From the NCBI GenBank assembly GCA_051960855.1, contig JBQCDV010000259.1, positions 1-14,018 of the forward strand: a stretch of 14,018 bases of DNA, in the 5' to 3' direction. The position numbers and the translations under genes are program-made. Shown here piece after piece: positions 1-6,449 of this stretch. Positions within the stretch are counted from its first letter, which is position 1. The number at the start of each line of letters is the position of its first letter. The notes below the pieces were generated by a model. The model saw only the letters and a list, made by a program, of their open reading frames with translations. It searched no databases and had not been told where the DNA came from. The stretch is from JBQCDV01 sp051960855 (GTDB taxonomy: Bacteria; Actinomycetota; Actinomycetes; JAJZTN01).

Positions 1-175
1 CCGCCGCGACCGCCGTGTGGGCCGCGGGGGCACGGCGCTCCGGGTCGCGGTCGACCTCCTGCAGGGGGCGCCCGCCGAACGCCAGCGCCTGGACGGCGGC
101 GGCGAGCCGCGGGGGGTCGACGCGACCGTCGTCGAGGCTGCGCCCGTGGAGGATGTTGAAGGTCCCGATCCGCAC
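1..175 (-). CDS. Endonuclease/exonuclease/phosphatase (EEP) family protein, N-terminal part
   Basis: This is the first 58 codons of a minus-strand gene that runs off the left edge. The translation begins VRIGTFNILHGRSLDDGR and later has LQEVDRD. These are the first two signature blocks of the EEP (DNase I/exonuclease III/sphingomyelinase) fold: the metal-site Asn of 'FNILHG' and the catalytic Glu of 'QEVD'. The family hydrolyses phosphodiesters in nucleic acids, lipids or small molecules; the substrate cannot be told. The GTG at 175 is chosen because AGGAG lies 6 nt upstream and the conserved domain starts there. An in-frame ATG at 220 with GAAGGG 8 nt upstream is an alternative that adds 15 residues. 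The stretch between the two motifs (ALAFGGRPLQEVD) departs from the usual LDADVLALQEVD form, so the strand just before the catalytic Glu is unusual. Confidence 0.72.
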   Translation of the reverse strand, partial: MRIGTFNILHGRSLDDGRVDPPRLAAAVQALAFGGRPLQEVDRDPERRAPAAHTAVAA

Positions 176-252
176 CCTGGGCTCCTGCCCGCCTCCGGCA
201 AGGGTCGAACCGCGGCGCATGCCGCAAGCCCTTCAGGGGCAGCACGGGAGAC

Positions 253-810
253 GTGGCAGAGGCGAAGGCGACAGTGCAGGACCTGCTCAAGCGGACCGCG
301 GTAGCCCTGAAGCAGGGCGACGTGCCGTTCGCGCTGTGCGGGGGCTACGCGGCCTGGGTCTACGGGGGCCCCGAGCCCGACCATGACGCGGACTTCGTGG
401 TGCGCACCGAACACGCCGAGCGCGTCGCGGATGTCCTAGTCGACGCCGGGCTGCCGGTCGTGCATCCCGCCGAGGACTGGCTGCTCAAGGTGGAGACCCC
501 GACGGCGTTCGTGGATGTGATCTGGCGGGCGTGCGGCGAACCGGTGCACCAGGACCTGCTCGAGCGAGCGGAGACGCGATCGGTGCTATCGGTGCTCATG
601 CCCGTGCTCGCCCCCACCGACGTCGTCGTCACGAAGCTCAACGCCCTCGACGAGCACTACTGCGACTACGGCCGGCTGCTGCCGATGGCGCGGGCGATGC
701 GCGAGCAGGTGGACTGGGACCGCGTGCGCAAGGAGGTCAGCGACAACCCCTTCGCGGCGACGTTCCTGGTGCTGCTCGAGCGGCTCGACGTGGTGCACCT
801 CGATTCCTGA
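253..810 (+). CDS. Nucleotidyltransferase-fold protein (MNT/AbiEii-like), solitary
   Basis: A 185-residue protein with the minimal pol-beta nucleotidyltransferase signature. CGGYAAWVYGG (residues 29-39) supplies the GG(S/Y) motif, HDADF (44-48) the two metal-binding aspartates D45 and D47, and FVDVIW (86-91) a likely third carboxylate, D88. A C-terminal helical part (VVTKLNALDEHYCDYGR onward) resembles the Lys-x-x-Ala-Leu region of AbiEii/MNT-type enzymes. Such proteins transfer nucleotides to RNA, protein or small molecules, and some are toxins of type IV or MenT-like toxin-antitoxin pairs. No antitoxin-like partner gene is next to it, so a toxin role is not supported here. The GTG at 253 is the longest reasonable start; GTG at 274, with GAAGG 5 nt upstream, is equally plausible. 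It diverges from the EEP gene and is followed 51 nt later by hisF. Confidence 0.8.
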   Translation: MAEAKATVQDLLKRTAVALKQGDVPFALCGGYAAWVYGGPEPDHDADFVVRTEHAERVADVLVDAGLPVVHPAEDWLLKVETPTAFVDVIWRACGEPVHQDLLERAETRSVLSVLMPVLAPTDVVVTKLNALDEHYCDYGRLLPMARAMREQVDWDRVRKEVSDNPFAATFLVLLERLDVVHLDS

Positions 811-849
811 ACGCAGTCCGCCGCGCTCCTCGCCGTTGCCGGCTCTCCG

Positions 850-855
850 TAGGCT
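850..855 (+). promoter_or_regulatory. Putative -10 box of a leaderless hisF transcript
   Basis: TAGGCT fits the actinobacterial TAnnnT -10 consensus and ends 6 nt before the hisF GTG. There is no Shine-Dalgarno in the gap. Transcription would therefore begin at or next to the start codon. No convincing -35 is visible. Confidence 0.5.
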
Positions 856-861
856 GGCGCC

Positions 862-1701
862 GTGACCGTCACCGTCCGCGTCATCCCCTGTCTCGACGTC
901 GACGCCGGCCGCGTCGTCAAAGGCGTCCGGTTCCAGGACCTCCGCGACGCGGGGGACCCCGTCGAGATGGCCAAGGTCTACGACGCGGAGGGCGCCGACG
1001 AGCTCACCTTCCTCGACATCACCGCCAGCAGCGGCAGCCGGGAGACGACCTACGACGTCGTGCGCCGCACTGCCGAGCAGGTCTTCATCCCGCTCACGGT
1101 CGGGGGCGGCGTGCGGACCGTCGACGACGTCGACCGGCTGTTGCGTGCGGGCGCGGACAAGGTGGGCGTCAACACCGCCGCGACCGCCCGCCCCGAGCTC
1201 ATCGCCGAGATCGCCGACCGCTTCGGCTCGCAGGTGCTCGTGCTGTCTGTCGACGCCCGCCGCGTCACTGGCGACACCCGCACCGACTCCGGGTTCGAGG
1301 TCACGACGCACGGCGGGTCCCGCGGCACCGGCATCGACGCCGTCGGCTGGGCGATGAGGGCTCAGGAGCTCGGTGCAGGGGAGATCCTGCTCAACTCCAT
1401 GGACGCCGACGGGACCCGGGAGGGCTACGACCTGGAGCTCGTCCGCCTGGTGCGCCAGGTCGTCACGCTGCCGCTGGTCGCCAGTGGCGGGGCCGGCCGG
1501 CTCGATGACTTCGCACCGGCTGTCGAGGCCGGCGCCGACGCCGTCCTCGCCGCCAGCGTCTTCCATTTCGGGACCTTGCGCATCGCCGAGGTGAAGGAGT
1601 CGCTGGCCTCGGCTGGCGTCCCCGTCCGACGGGGGCTGACCGCTGCTGCCCCCGGTCTCACCACCCCTGGCCAGGGAGCGGGGGAAGCCTCCAGCACCTA
1701 G
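862..1701 (+). CDS. hisF: Imidazole glycerol phosphate synthase, cyclase subunit
   Basis: HisF is the (beta/alpha)8 cyclase half of imidazole glycerol phosphate synthase. With ammonia from the glutaminase HisH it turns PRFAR into imidazole glycerol phosphate and AICAR, in the cytoplasm. The sequence starts VRVIPCLDVDAGRVVKG; D12 matches the general-acid Asp11 of the family and D131 (in SVDARR) matches Asp130. Phosphate-binding glycine loops are visible at TVGGGVR (79-85) and ASGGAGR. The protein is 279 residues, about 25 longer than usual, because of a low-complexity Ala/Gly/Pro/Thr tail after the last barrel helix (VKESLASAGVPVR). The GTG at 862 agrees with the family N-terminus. The stop codon lies inside a stem-loop and inside the -10 box of the next gene. 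hisH and priA are not in the window. Confidence 0.97.
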   Translation: MTVTVRVIPCLDVDAGRVVKGVRFQDLRDAGDPVEMAKVYDAEGADELTFLDITASSGSRETTYDVVRRTAEQVFIPLTVGGGVRTVDDVDRLLRAGADKVGVNTAATARPELIAEIADRFGSQVLVLSVDARRVTGDTRTDSGFEVTTHGGSRGTGIDAVGWAMRAQELGAGEILLNSMDADGTREGYDLELVRLVRQVVTLPLVASGGAGRLDDFAPAVEAGADAVLAASVFHFGTLRIAEVKESLASAGVPVRRGLTAAAPGLTTPGQGAGEASST

Positions 1702-1713
1702 CGTGCTGGGGGT
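1687..1713 (+). other. Stem-loop spanning the hisF stop and the next gene's start
   Basis: CCAGCAC (1691-1697) and GTGCTGG (1703-1709) form a perfect 7-bp inverted repeat around a CTAGC loop. The stem extends outward with C-G pairs and G-T wobbles to about 1687/1713. There is no T-run after it, and it overlaps the start region of the downstream gene, so it is not a standard intrinsic terminator. On a read-through hisF mRNA it would occlude the downstream GTG; on a leaderless transcript from 1712 it could not form. Confidence 0.45.
1699..1704 (+). promoter_or_regulatory. Putative -10 box overlapping the hisF stop codon
   Basis: TAGCGT matches TAnnnT, and its first three bases are the hisF stop codon TAG. 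It ends 7 nt before the GTG at 1712, the leaderless spacing seen elsewhere in this window. This supports 1712 rather than 1703 as the start of the next gene. Confidence 0.45.
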
Positions 1714-2356
1714 GACGAGTTTTGCCGCGAGTGAGAGAGCCGAGCTGGCCGACACCCTGGCGCGGGTCGGCCCCGACGCACCCACCAAGTGCGAGGGCTG
1801 GGACACCCACGACCTGGCCGTGCACCTGGTCCTGCGGGAGCGGCGCCCTGACGCGGCCGTCGGGATCGTGCTCGGCGGTGTCCCCGTCGTTCGCCGCCAC
1901 CGCGCGGCGGTCGCTGACGCCTACCACCGCTGGCCCTGGGAGCGGCTGCTGCACACCTTCCGAGCTGGCGCGCCCGTGTGGTGGCCGCTGGACTGGCCCG
2001 TGCTGTCGCGCAGCAACGACCTGGAGTTCTTCGTCCACCACGAGGACGTGCGCCGCGCGCAGCCGGGCTGGGAGCCCCGAGAGCTGTCGCAGCAGGCGCG
2101 AGACGCCCTGTGGTCGCAGCTGCGGTTGCTCGCCAAGCTTCTCTACCGCCGCAGCCCCGTCTCGGTCGTGCTCCGCACGGAGGACGGCCGGGAGTCCCGT
2201 GCCCGCACGGTGAGCGGTGCTGGCACCGCCGTCGTCACCGGCCCGGTCGGCGAGCTGGTGCTGCACGCCTTCGGTCGCGGCGACGTCGCCCGGGTGGAGA
2301 CGACCGGCGACCCCGAGGCGGTGGCCGAGCTCGGCGCGACGAGCCGCGGGATCTGA
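1712..2356 (+). CDS. TIGR03085 family protein (maleylpyruvate isomerase/DinB-like fold)
   Basis: The 214-residue product begins VTSFAASERAELADTL and continues with VGPDAPTKCEGWDTHDLAVH and LVLRERRPDAAVG. This block is typical of the actinobacterial TIGR03085 family, related to the mycothiol-dependent maleylpyruvate isomerase / DinB four-helix metal-binding fold. Possible metal ligands are H38 in DLAVHL and the histidines of EFFVHHEDVRRAQPGW. Substrate and function are unknown; the fold is used by thiol-dependent isomerases and transferases. The GTG at 1712 is preferred over the GTG at 1703 because it places the family N-terminus at residue 1 and sits 7 nt after a TAGCGT box. It starts 10 nt after hisF and is followed 28 nt later by the ABC exporter genes. 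A role linked to either neighbour is not evident. Confidence 0.85.
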   Translation: MTSFAASERAELADTLARVGPDAPTKCEGWDTHDLAVHLVLRERRPDAAVGIVLGGVPVVRRHRAAVADAYHRWPWERLLHTFRAGAPVWWPLDWPVLSRSNDLEFFVHHEDVRRAQPGWEPRELSQQARDALWSQLRLLAKLLYRRSPVSVVLRTEDGRESRARTVSGAGTAVVTGPVGELVLHAFGRGDVARVETTGDPEAVAELGATSRGI

Positions 2357-2370
2357 GCCGGACCGGCACG

Positions 2371-2376
2371 TAGGAT
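2371..2376 (+). promoter_or_regulatory. Putative -10 box of a leaderless ABC exporter transcript
   Basis: TAGGAT fits TAnnnT and ends 8 nt before the GTG at 2385. No Shine-Dalgarno is seen in the gap, so the exporter pair probably has its own leaderless promoter just after the TIGR03085 stop. Confidence 0.45.
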
Positions 2377-2384
2377 CGACCCTC

Positions 2385-4184
2385 GTGCCTGACCCGCGGA
2401 CCGACCCGACCGCGCGGGTCTTCCGCCGCGGCCTGGCCCTGCTCGGACAGGCGGTCCGGTGGGAGCCGGGCATCTTCACCGCGGCCGTCCTGGCCAGCGC
2501 CGTCTACGGCGGCATGACGACGCTGTCCGCAGTCGTGATCGGACGTGTCACCGACGCCGTCGTCGTTCCGGCTTTCTCCTCCGGGCAGGCTCGCCCCGCT
2601 GCGCTCGCTCTCGCGTTCGCCGCGATCGTCGCCGTGGCGCTACTGAAGGCCGGCGGCATCGTCGGGCGTCGGTTGCTCGCGGGGATCATGCAGTACCGGC
2701 TGCAGGCGCGGCTGCGCCGGGCGGTGACGAGGCAGTACCTGCGGCTGCCGCTGGCCTGGCACCAGGCCCACCCCACAGGGCAGCTGCTGTCCAATGCCAA
2801 CAGCGACGTCGAGGCGGCCTGGTACCCGATCGCGCCGCTGCCGATGGCCACCGGCGTGCTCGTCATGCTGGTCACCGCGGGCGTCGCGATGGTGCTGACC
2901 GACCCGGTGCTGAGCCTGGTCGGCCTCGCGGTTTTCCCCTCGCTGTTCCTGCTCAACGTCTGGTACCAGCGGCGCCTGTCCCCGGCGGCGATGCGGGCGC
3001 AGCAGCTGCGCGCCGAGGTCAGCGAGGTCGCGCACGAGTCCTTCGACGGCGCCCTGATCGTGAAGGTGATGGGGCAGGAGGAGGCCCAGACGACCCGCTT
3101 CGCGGACGTCAGCCACCGCCTCCGAGACGCGAACATCGATGTGGGACGCGCGCGGGCGACGTTCGACCCGATCCTGGAGGCCCTGCCCAACCTCGGCGTC
3201 CTCGTGGTGCTGCTCGCCGGGGCGGCCCGGGTGCGGTCGGGCGCGATGGACGCCGGCGGCGTGGTGCAGGTCGCCTACCTCTTCCTCCAGCTCGCCTTCC
3301 CCGTGCGCGCGATCGGATGGGTGCTCGGGCAGCTGCCACCGGCGGTCGTGGGCTGGGACCGGGTCCGCGCAGTGCTCGACGCTCAGGGAGCCATGCACTA
3401 CGGCGAGCGTCGCCTCCCCGCCTCTGGTCCCGCCCGCCTCGCGGTGGAGGGCGCGACCTTCGCCTACGAGGGCGCCGGGGGCAGCGAACCCGCCCTTCGC
3501 GACGTCACCCTCGACGTGCTCCCCGGTCAGACCGTGGCGGTCGTGGGGCCGACCGGGTCAGGGAAGTCCACCCTCACGACGCTGCTGGTGCGTCTGGTCG
3601 ACCCCACGTCCGGCGGGGTGCTGCTCGACGGTGTGAATGTGCGCGAGCTCGCCCGCGGGCAGCTCAGCAACGACGTCGCGGTCGTGCCGCAGCAGACGTT
3701 CCTCTTCGGGGACAGCGTCCGGGCCAACGTCACCCTCGGCGCTGACGTCGCCGATGACGAGGTCTGGCAGTCGCTGCGCGCGTGCCGCGCCGACGGGTTC
3801 GTCGCCGCCCTGCCCGACGGGCTGGACACCGTGGTGGGGGAGCGGGGCGCGTCGCTGTCGGGGGGCCAGCGGCAGCGGCTGGCGCTCGCTCGCGCAGTCG
3901 TCCGCCGACCGCGGCTGCTGGTCCTGGACGACGCCACCTCCGCCGTGGACCCCTCGGTCGAGGCCGGCATCCTCGAGGCCCTGCGCGAGCGGGCGTCGGA
4001 CGTGACTGTCGTCGTCGTCGCCTATCGCCGCGCCACCATCTCCCTGGCCGACGAGGTCGTCTATGTCGAGCAGGGTCGCGTCGCCGACCGCGGCCGCCAT
4101 GAGGAGCTGCTCGAGCGCAGCCCTGGCTACCGCGCCGTCGTGACCGCCTACGAGCAGCGCGACGAGACAGTGGAGGTTGCGTGA
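2385..4184 (+). CDS. ABC exporter half-transporter, subunit with the degenerate catalytic site
   Basis: A 599-residue type I ABC exporter half: an N-terminal membrane domain (about residues 20-320, several hydrophobic helices) followed by an ATPase domain. Walker A is GPTGSGKST (388-396, K394) and the signature LSGGQ (491-495) is intact. Walker B reads LLVLDDATSAVD, with D516 where the catalytic Glu normally stands. The switch His is replaced by Y547 (AYRRAT instead of AHRLST). The subunit can therefore bind ATP but should hydrolyse it poorly, as in the degenerate partner of heterodimeric exporters (TM287/288, BmrCD, TAP). The start is the GTG at 2385, 8 nt after TAGGAT; the open frame continues upstream but without family similarity. 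It overlaps the next gene by 4 nt (GTGA), implying coupled translation and an obligate pair. Substrate unknown; drug, lipid or peptide export are all possible. Confidence 0.93.
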   Translation: MPDPRTDPTARVFRRGLALLGQAVRWEPGIFTAAVLASAVYGGMTTLSAVVIGRVTDAVVVPAFSSGQARPAALALAFAAIVAVALLKAGGIVGRRLLAGIMQYRLQARLRRAVTRQYLRLPLAWHQAHPTGQLLSNANSDVEAAWYPIAPLPMATGVLVMLVTAGVAMVLTDPVLSLVGLAVFPSLFLLNVWYQRRLSPAAMRAQQLRAEVSEVAHESFDGALIVKVMGQEEAQTTRFADVSHRLRDANIDVGRARATFDPILEALPNLGVLVVLLAGAARVRSGAMDAGGVVQVAYLFLQLAFPVRAIGWVLGQLPPAVVGWDRVRAVLDAQGAMHYGERRLPASGPARLAVEGATFAYEGAGGSEPALRDVTLDVLPGQTVAVVGPTGSGKSTLTTLLVRLVDPTSGGVLLDGVNVRELARGQLSNDVAVVPQQTFLFGDSVRANVTLGADVADDEVWQSLRACRADGFVAALPDGLDTVVGERGASLSGGQRQRLALARAVVRRPRLLVLDDATSAVDPSVEAGILEALRERASDVTVVVVAYRRATISLADEVVYVEQGRVADRGRHEELLERSPGYRAVVTAYEQRDETVEVA

Positions 4185-5953
4185 GCGACGCAGGCACCTT
4201 CGCCGTGCTGCGCCGCGGTGTCCGGCTGTCCCCGGAGTTCCTCGACGGCATCGGCCTGACCCTGCTGCTCGCCGTTGTGGCGACTGCCGGCCGGGTCGTC
4301 GTCCCCATCGCGGTGCAGCAGACCATCGACACGGCGATCCGTCCCGGCCTGCAGGACCCGAACGGCGTCGACGTCGCTGCCGTGCGTCTCGACGTGGCCC
4401 TCGCCGCGCTGGCCGTCGTCGTCACCGCGGTCGCGGCCTCTCGCATGAATGTGCGCCTCTTCCGCGCCAGCGAGAGCGGTCTCGCGTCACTACGGATCGC
4501 CGCCTTCCGGCATGTCCACGAGCTCTCGACCCTCAGTCAGAACAGCCAGCGGCGTGGCGCCCTCGTCAGCCGCGTCACCAGCGACGTCGACACGATCTCG
4601 ACGTTTCTGCAGTCGGGCGGGCTGCAGCTGATCGTCTCGGCCGGCCAGCTGGTCGTCGCGACCGCGCTGATGGCCTACTACTCGTGGCAGCTCACCGTGC
4701 TGGTCTGGGTGTGTTTCCTGCCGCTGTTCCTGCTCCTGCGCAGCTTCCAGCGGCTGGTCTCGCAGCGCTATGCCGCCGTGCGGCAGCGCATGGGCGACCT
4801 GCTCGGCGTGGTGAGCGAGACGGTCGTCGGTGCGGCCACGATCCGCGCGTACGGCGTCGAGGAGCGGACCGCCTCCCGCGTCGACGGCGCCATCGACGCG
4901 CACCGCTCCGCGATGACGCGCGCACAGGTCGCCGTCGGTCTCACTTTCTCCAGTGGCGAGGTCGCGGCCGGACTCGCCAACGCCCTCATCGTCGTCGTCG
5001 GGGTGCTGCTCGGCTTGGACGGTGACCTGAGCCTCGGCCGGCTGCTCGCTTTCCTCTTCCTCGTCACGCTGTTCATCGGGCCGGTGCAGATCGGCACCGA
5101 GGTGCTCAACGAGGCGCAGAACGCCGTCGCCGGCTGGCGCCGCGTCCTCGAGGTCCTCGATACTCCGGCTGATGTTGCCGACCCCGGTGGCGGAGGGATC
5201 GAGCTGCCCGCCCGGGCGATCGACGTCGTCTTCGACGGGGTCAGCTACGCCTACCCCGGCGGGCCGCTCGTGTTGCGGGACGTCTCCGTCACCATTCCGG
5301 CGGGTGCGCGTCTCGCGGTCGTGGGCCAGACAGGTGGCGGCAAGACGACCTTCGCCAAGCTGCTGACGCGGCTGATGGACCCGGTGGAGGGGCGCGTCCT
5401 GGTGGACGGGCACGACGTGCGCACCGTCGCGTTCGGCTCCCTCCGGCAGCGGGTGCTGATGGTTCCGCAGGACGGCTTCCTGTTCGACGACACCGTCGGC
5501 GGCAACGTGCGCTTCGCCGTGCCTGGCGCCAGCGACGACGAGGTGGAGGCAGCGTTCGAGCAGCTCGGGCTCGGCGACTGGCTGGCGACCCTGCCGGCTG
5601 GCACAGGCACGCGGGTCGGCCAGCGCGGTGAGCGGCTCTCGGCGGGGGAACGGCAGTTGGTAGCCCTGGCGCGCGCCTACCTCGCCGACCCCGACGTCCT
5701 CGTCCTCGACGAGGCCACCTCCGCTGTCGATCCCGCGACCGAGATGCGGATCGCCCGGGCCCTCGACCGTCTCGCCCGGGGTCGCACCACGGTCACCATC
5801 GCCCACCGGCTCTCGACAGCCGAGTCGGCCGACGCGGTTCTCGTCTTCGACGCCGGAGAGCTCGTGCAGCAGGGCACCCACGAGCAGCTCGTGGCTCAGC
5901 CCGGCGTCTACCAGGGGCTGCACCGGTCCTGGTCCCGTCAGCACGGCTCCTGA
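4181..5953 (+). CDS. ABC exporter half-transporter, subunit with intact catalytic residues
   Basis: A 590-residue type I ABC exporter half, translationally coupled to the preceding subunit through a GTGA overlap. An N-terminal membrane domain (about residues 20-310) includes the coupling-region segment LGVVSETVVGAATIRAYGVE. The ATPase domain has Walker A GQTGGGKTT (382-390, K388), Walker B LVLDEATSAVD with catalytic E511, and switch H542 in IAHRLST. Its signature motif is degenerate: LSAGE (486-490) instead of LSGGQ. In a head-to-tail dimer its good Walker A/B/His pair with the good LSGGQ of the partner to make one competent site. Its poor signature pairs with the partner's Asp/Tyr site to make one dead site. 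The two genes therefore encode one asymmetric exporter in the cytoplasmic membrane. No substrate-specific residues can be assigned. Confidence 0.94.
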   Translation: MSDAGTFAVLRRGVRLSPEFLDGIGLTLLLAVVATAGRVVVPIAVQQTIDTAIRPGLQDPNGVDVAAVRLDVALAALAVVVTAVAASRMNVRLFRASESGLASLRIAAFRHVHELSTLSQNSQRRGALVSRVTSDVDTISTFLQSGGLQLIVSAGQLVVATALMAYYSWQLTVLVWVCFLPLFLLLRSFQRLVSQRYAAVRQRMGDLLGVVSETVVGAATIRAYGVEERTASRVDGAIDAHRSAMTRAQVAVGLTFSSGEVAAGLANALIVVVGVLLGLDGDLSLGRLLAFLFLVTLFIGPVQIGTEVLNEAQNAVAGWRRVLEVLDTPADVADPGGGGIELPARAIDVVFDGVSYAYPGGPLVLRDVSVTIPAGARLAVVGQTGGGKTTFAKLLTRLMDPVEGRVLVDGHDVRTVAFGSLRQRVLMVPQDGFLFDDTVGGNVRFAVPGASDDEVEAAFEQLGLGDWLATLPAGTGTRVGQRGERLSAGERQLVALARAYLADPDVLVLDEATSAVDPATEMRIARALDRLARGRTTVTIAHRLSTAESADAVLVFDAGELVQQGTHEQLVAQPGVYQGLHRSWSRQHGS

Positions 5954-6076
5954 CCCCGCCGGTCCGCGTCACTCCGGCCCGTCCACCTTCCCGGTCAGTC
6001 CACAGCGACAGATCCCCGTGCCGATGCCAGGGTGGAGAGGTCCCAACCGACCCCGCAACCGACCGGGTGGTCCCCC

Positions 6077-6082
6077 AGGAGG
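6077..6082 (+). promoter_or_regulatory. Strong ribosome binding site for the repeat protein
   Basis: AGGAGG lies 5 nt before the GTG at 6088. It is one of the best Shine-Dalgarno sequences in the window and decides both strand and start for the low-complexity gene that follows. Confidence 0.7.
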
Positions 6083-6087
6083 CACCA

Positions 6088-6393
6088 GTGGCGCTCGATG
6101 ACGACGACATGACAACGACCAGCGATGGCGGCGCGAACAGCGGGGCCGAGGGTCCGGCTGACGGTGGCGCGTCCGGCACACCGGGCCAGCACGACGGCGG
6201 CGCGGACGGCGGTGCCGACAGCGGTGCCGAGGGCCCCGCTGATGGTGGTGCGTCCGGCACGCCGGGAGAGCACGACGGGGGCGCCGACGGCGGTGCCGAC
6301 GGTGGTGCCGACAGCGGTGCGGAGGGTCCGGCTGATGGTGGTGCCTCGGGCACGCCGGGTCAGCACGACGGCGGCGCGGACGGCGGCGCCTGA
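6088..6393 (+). CDS. Asp/Gly/Ala-rich three-repeat polypeptide of unknown function
   Basis: Not recognised as a known family. The 101-residue product starts VALDDDDMTTTSDGGA and then consists of three near-identical units of about 27 residues, each built as SGAEGPADGGASGTPG, then Gln or Glu, His-Asp, then GGAD steps. Units begin at residues 18, 45 and 76; the second carries one extra GGAD tetrapeptide. The composition is strongly acidic, with no Cys, Lys, Arg or aromatic residue and exactly one His per unit (H35, H62, H93). It has no signal peptide or membrane segment and is expected to be disordered. Translation is supported by AGGAGG 5 nt upstream of the GTG at 6088. It lies 134 nt after the ABC exporter and 56 nt before the JmjC oxygenase start, so it may be co-expressed with the oxygenase. 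It could be a substrate, a spacer-like protein or a non-functional product of repeat expansion. Confidence 0.62.
   Translation: MALDDDDMTTTSDGGANSGAEGPADGGASGTPGQHDGGADGGADSGAEGPADGGASGTPGEHDGGADGGADGGADSGAEGPADGGASGTPGQHDGGADGGA
6139..6390 (+). repeat. Degenerate tandem repeat, about 81-bp unit, three copies
   Basis: Copies start at 6139, 6220 and 6313 and are close to identical at protein level, with synonymous third-position differences (for example ggcgcg versus ggtgcg). The second unit is followed by a 12-bp insertion, 6301-6312, duplicating the GGAD step. Differences fall largely at third positions and the frame is kept, which argues for selection on the + strand protein rather than a recent assembly artefact. 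Confidence 0.8.
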
Positions 6394-6438
6394 CCGTGAC
6401 CTCTGTGCATGACCGCGGGGTCGTCGGCCGGCGGGACG

Positions 6439-6446
6439 AGGAGGAG
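6439..6446 (+). promoter_or_regulatory. Ribosome binding site choosing the oxygenase start
   Basis: AGGAGGAG ends 3 nt before the GTG at 6450, with its AGGAGG core 5 nt away. The upstream in-frame GTG at 6396 has no comparable site and would add 18 residues lacking conserved features. Confidence 0.6.
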
Positions 6447-6449
6447 CCT

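Noticed and set aside
586..1806. Minus-strand open frame of 406 codons over the nucleotidyltransferase gene, hisF and TIGR03085
   Set aside because: It is antisense to clearly recognisable genes, is low-complexity Gly/Asp/Arg text with no family motif, and arises from high GC content. The same applies to the long antisense frame at 4490-5944.
5793..6353. Minus-strand Pro/Ser/Ala-rich repeat frame over the repeat gene
   Set aside because: It has no recognised start context and runs into the ABC gene, whereas the plus-strand frame has AGGAGG at ideal spacing before a GTG and a clean stop. It is kept as an alternative to test.
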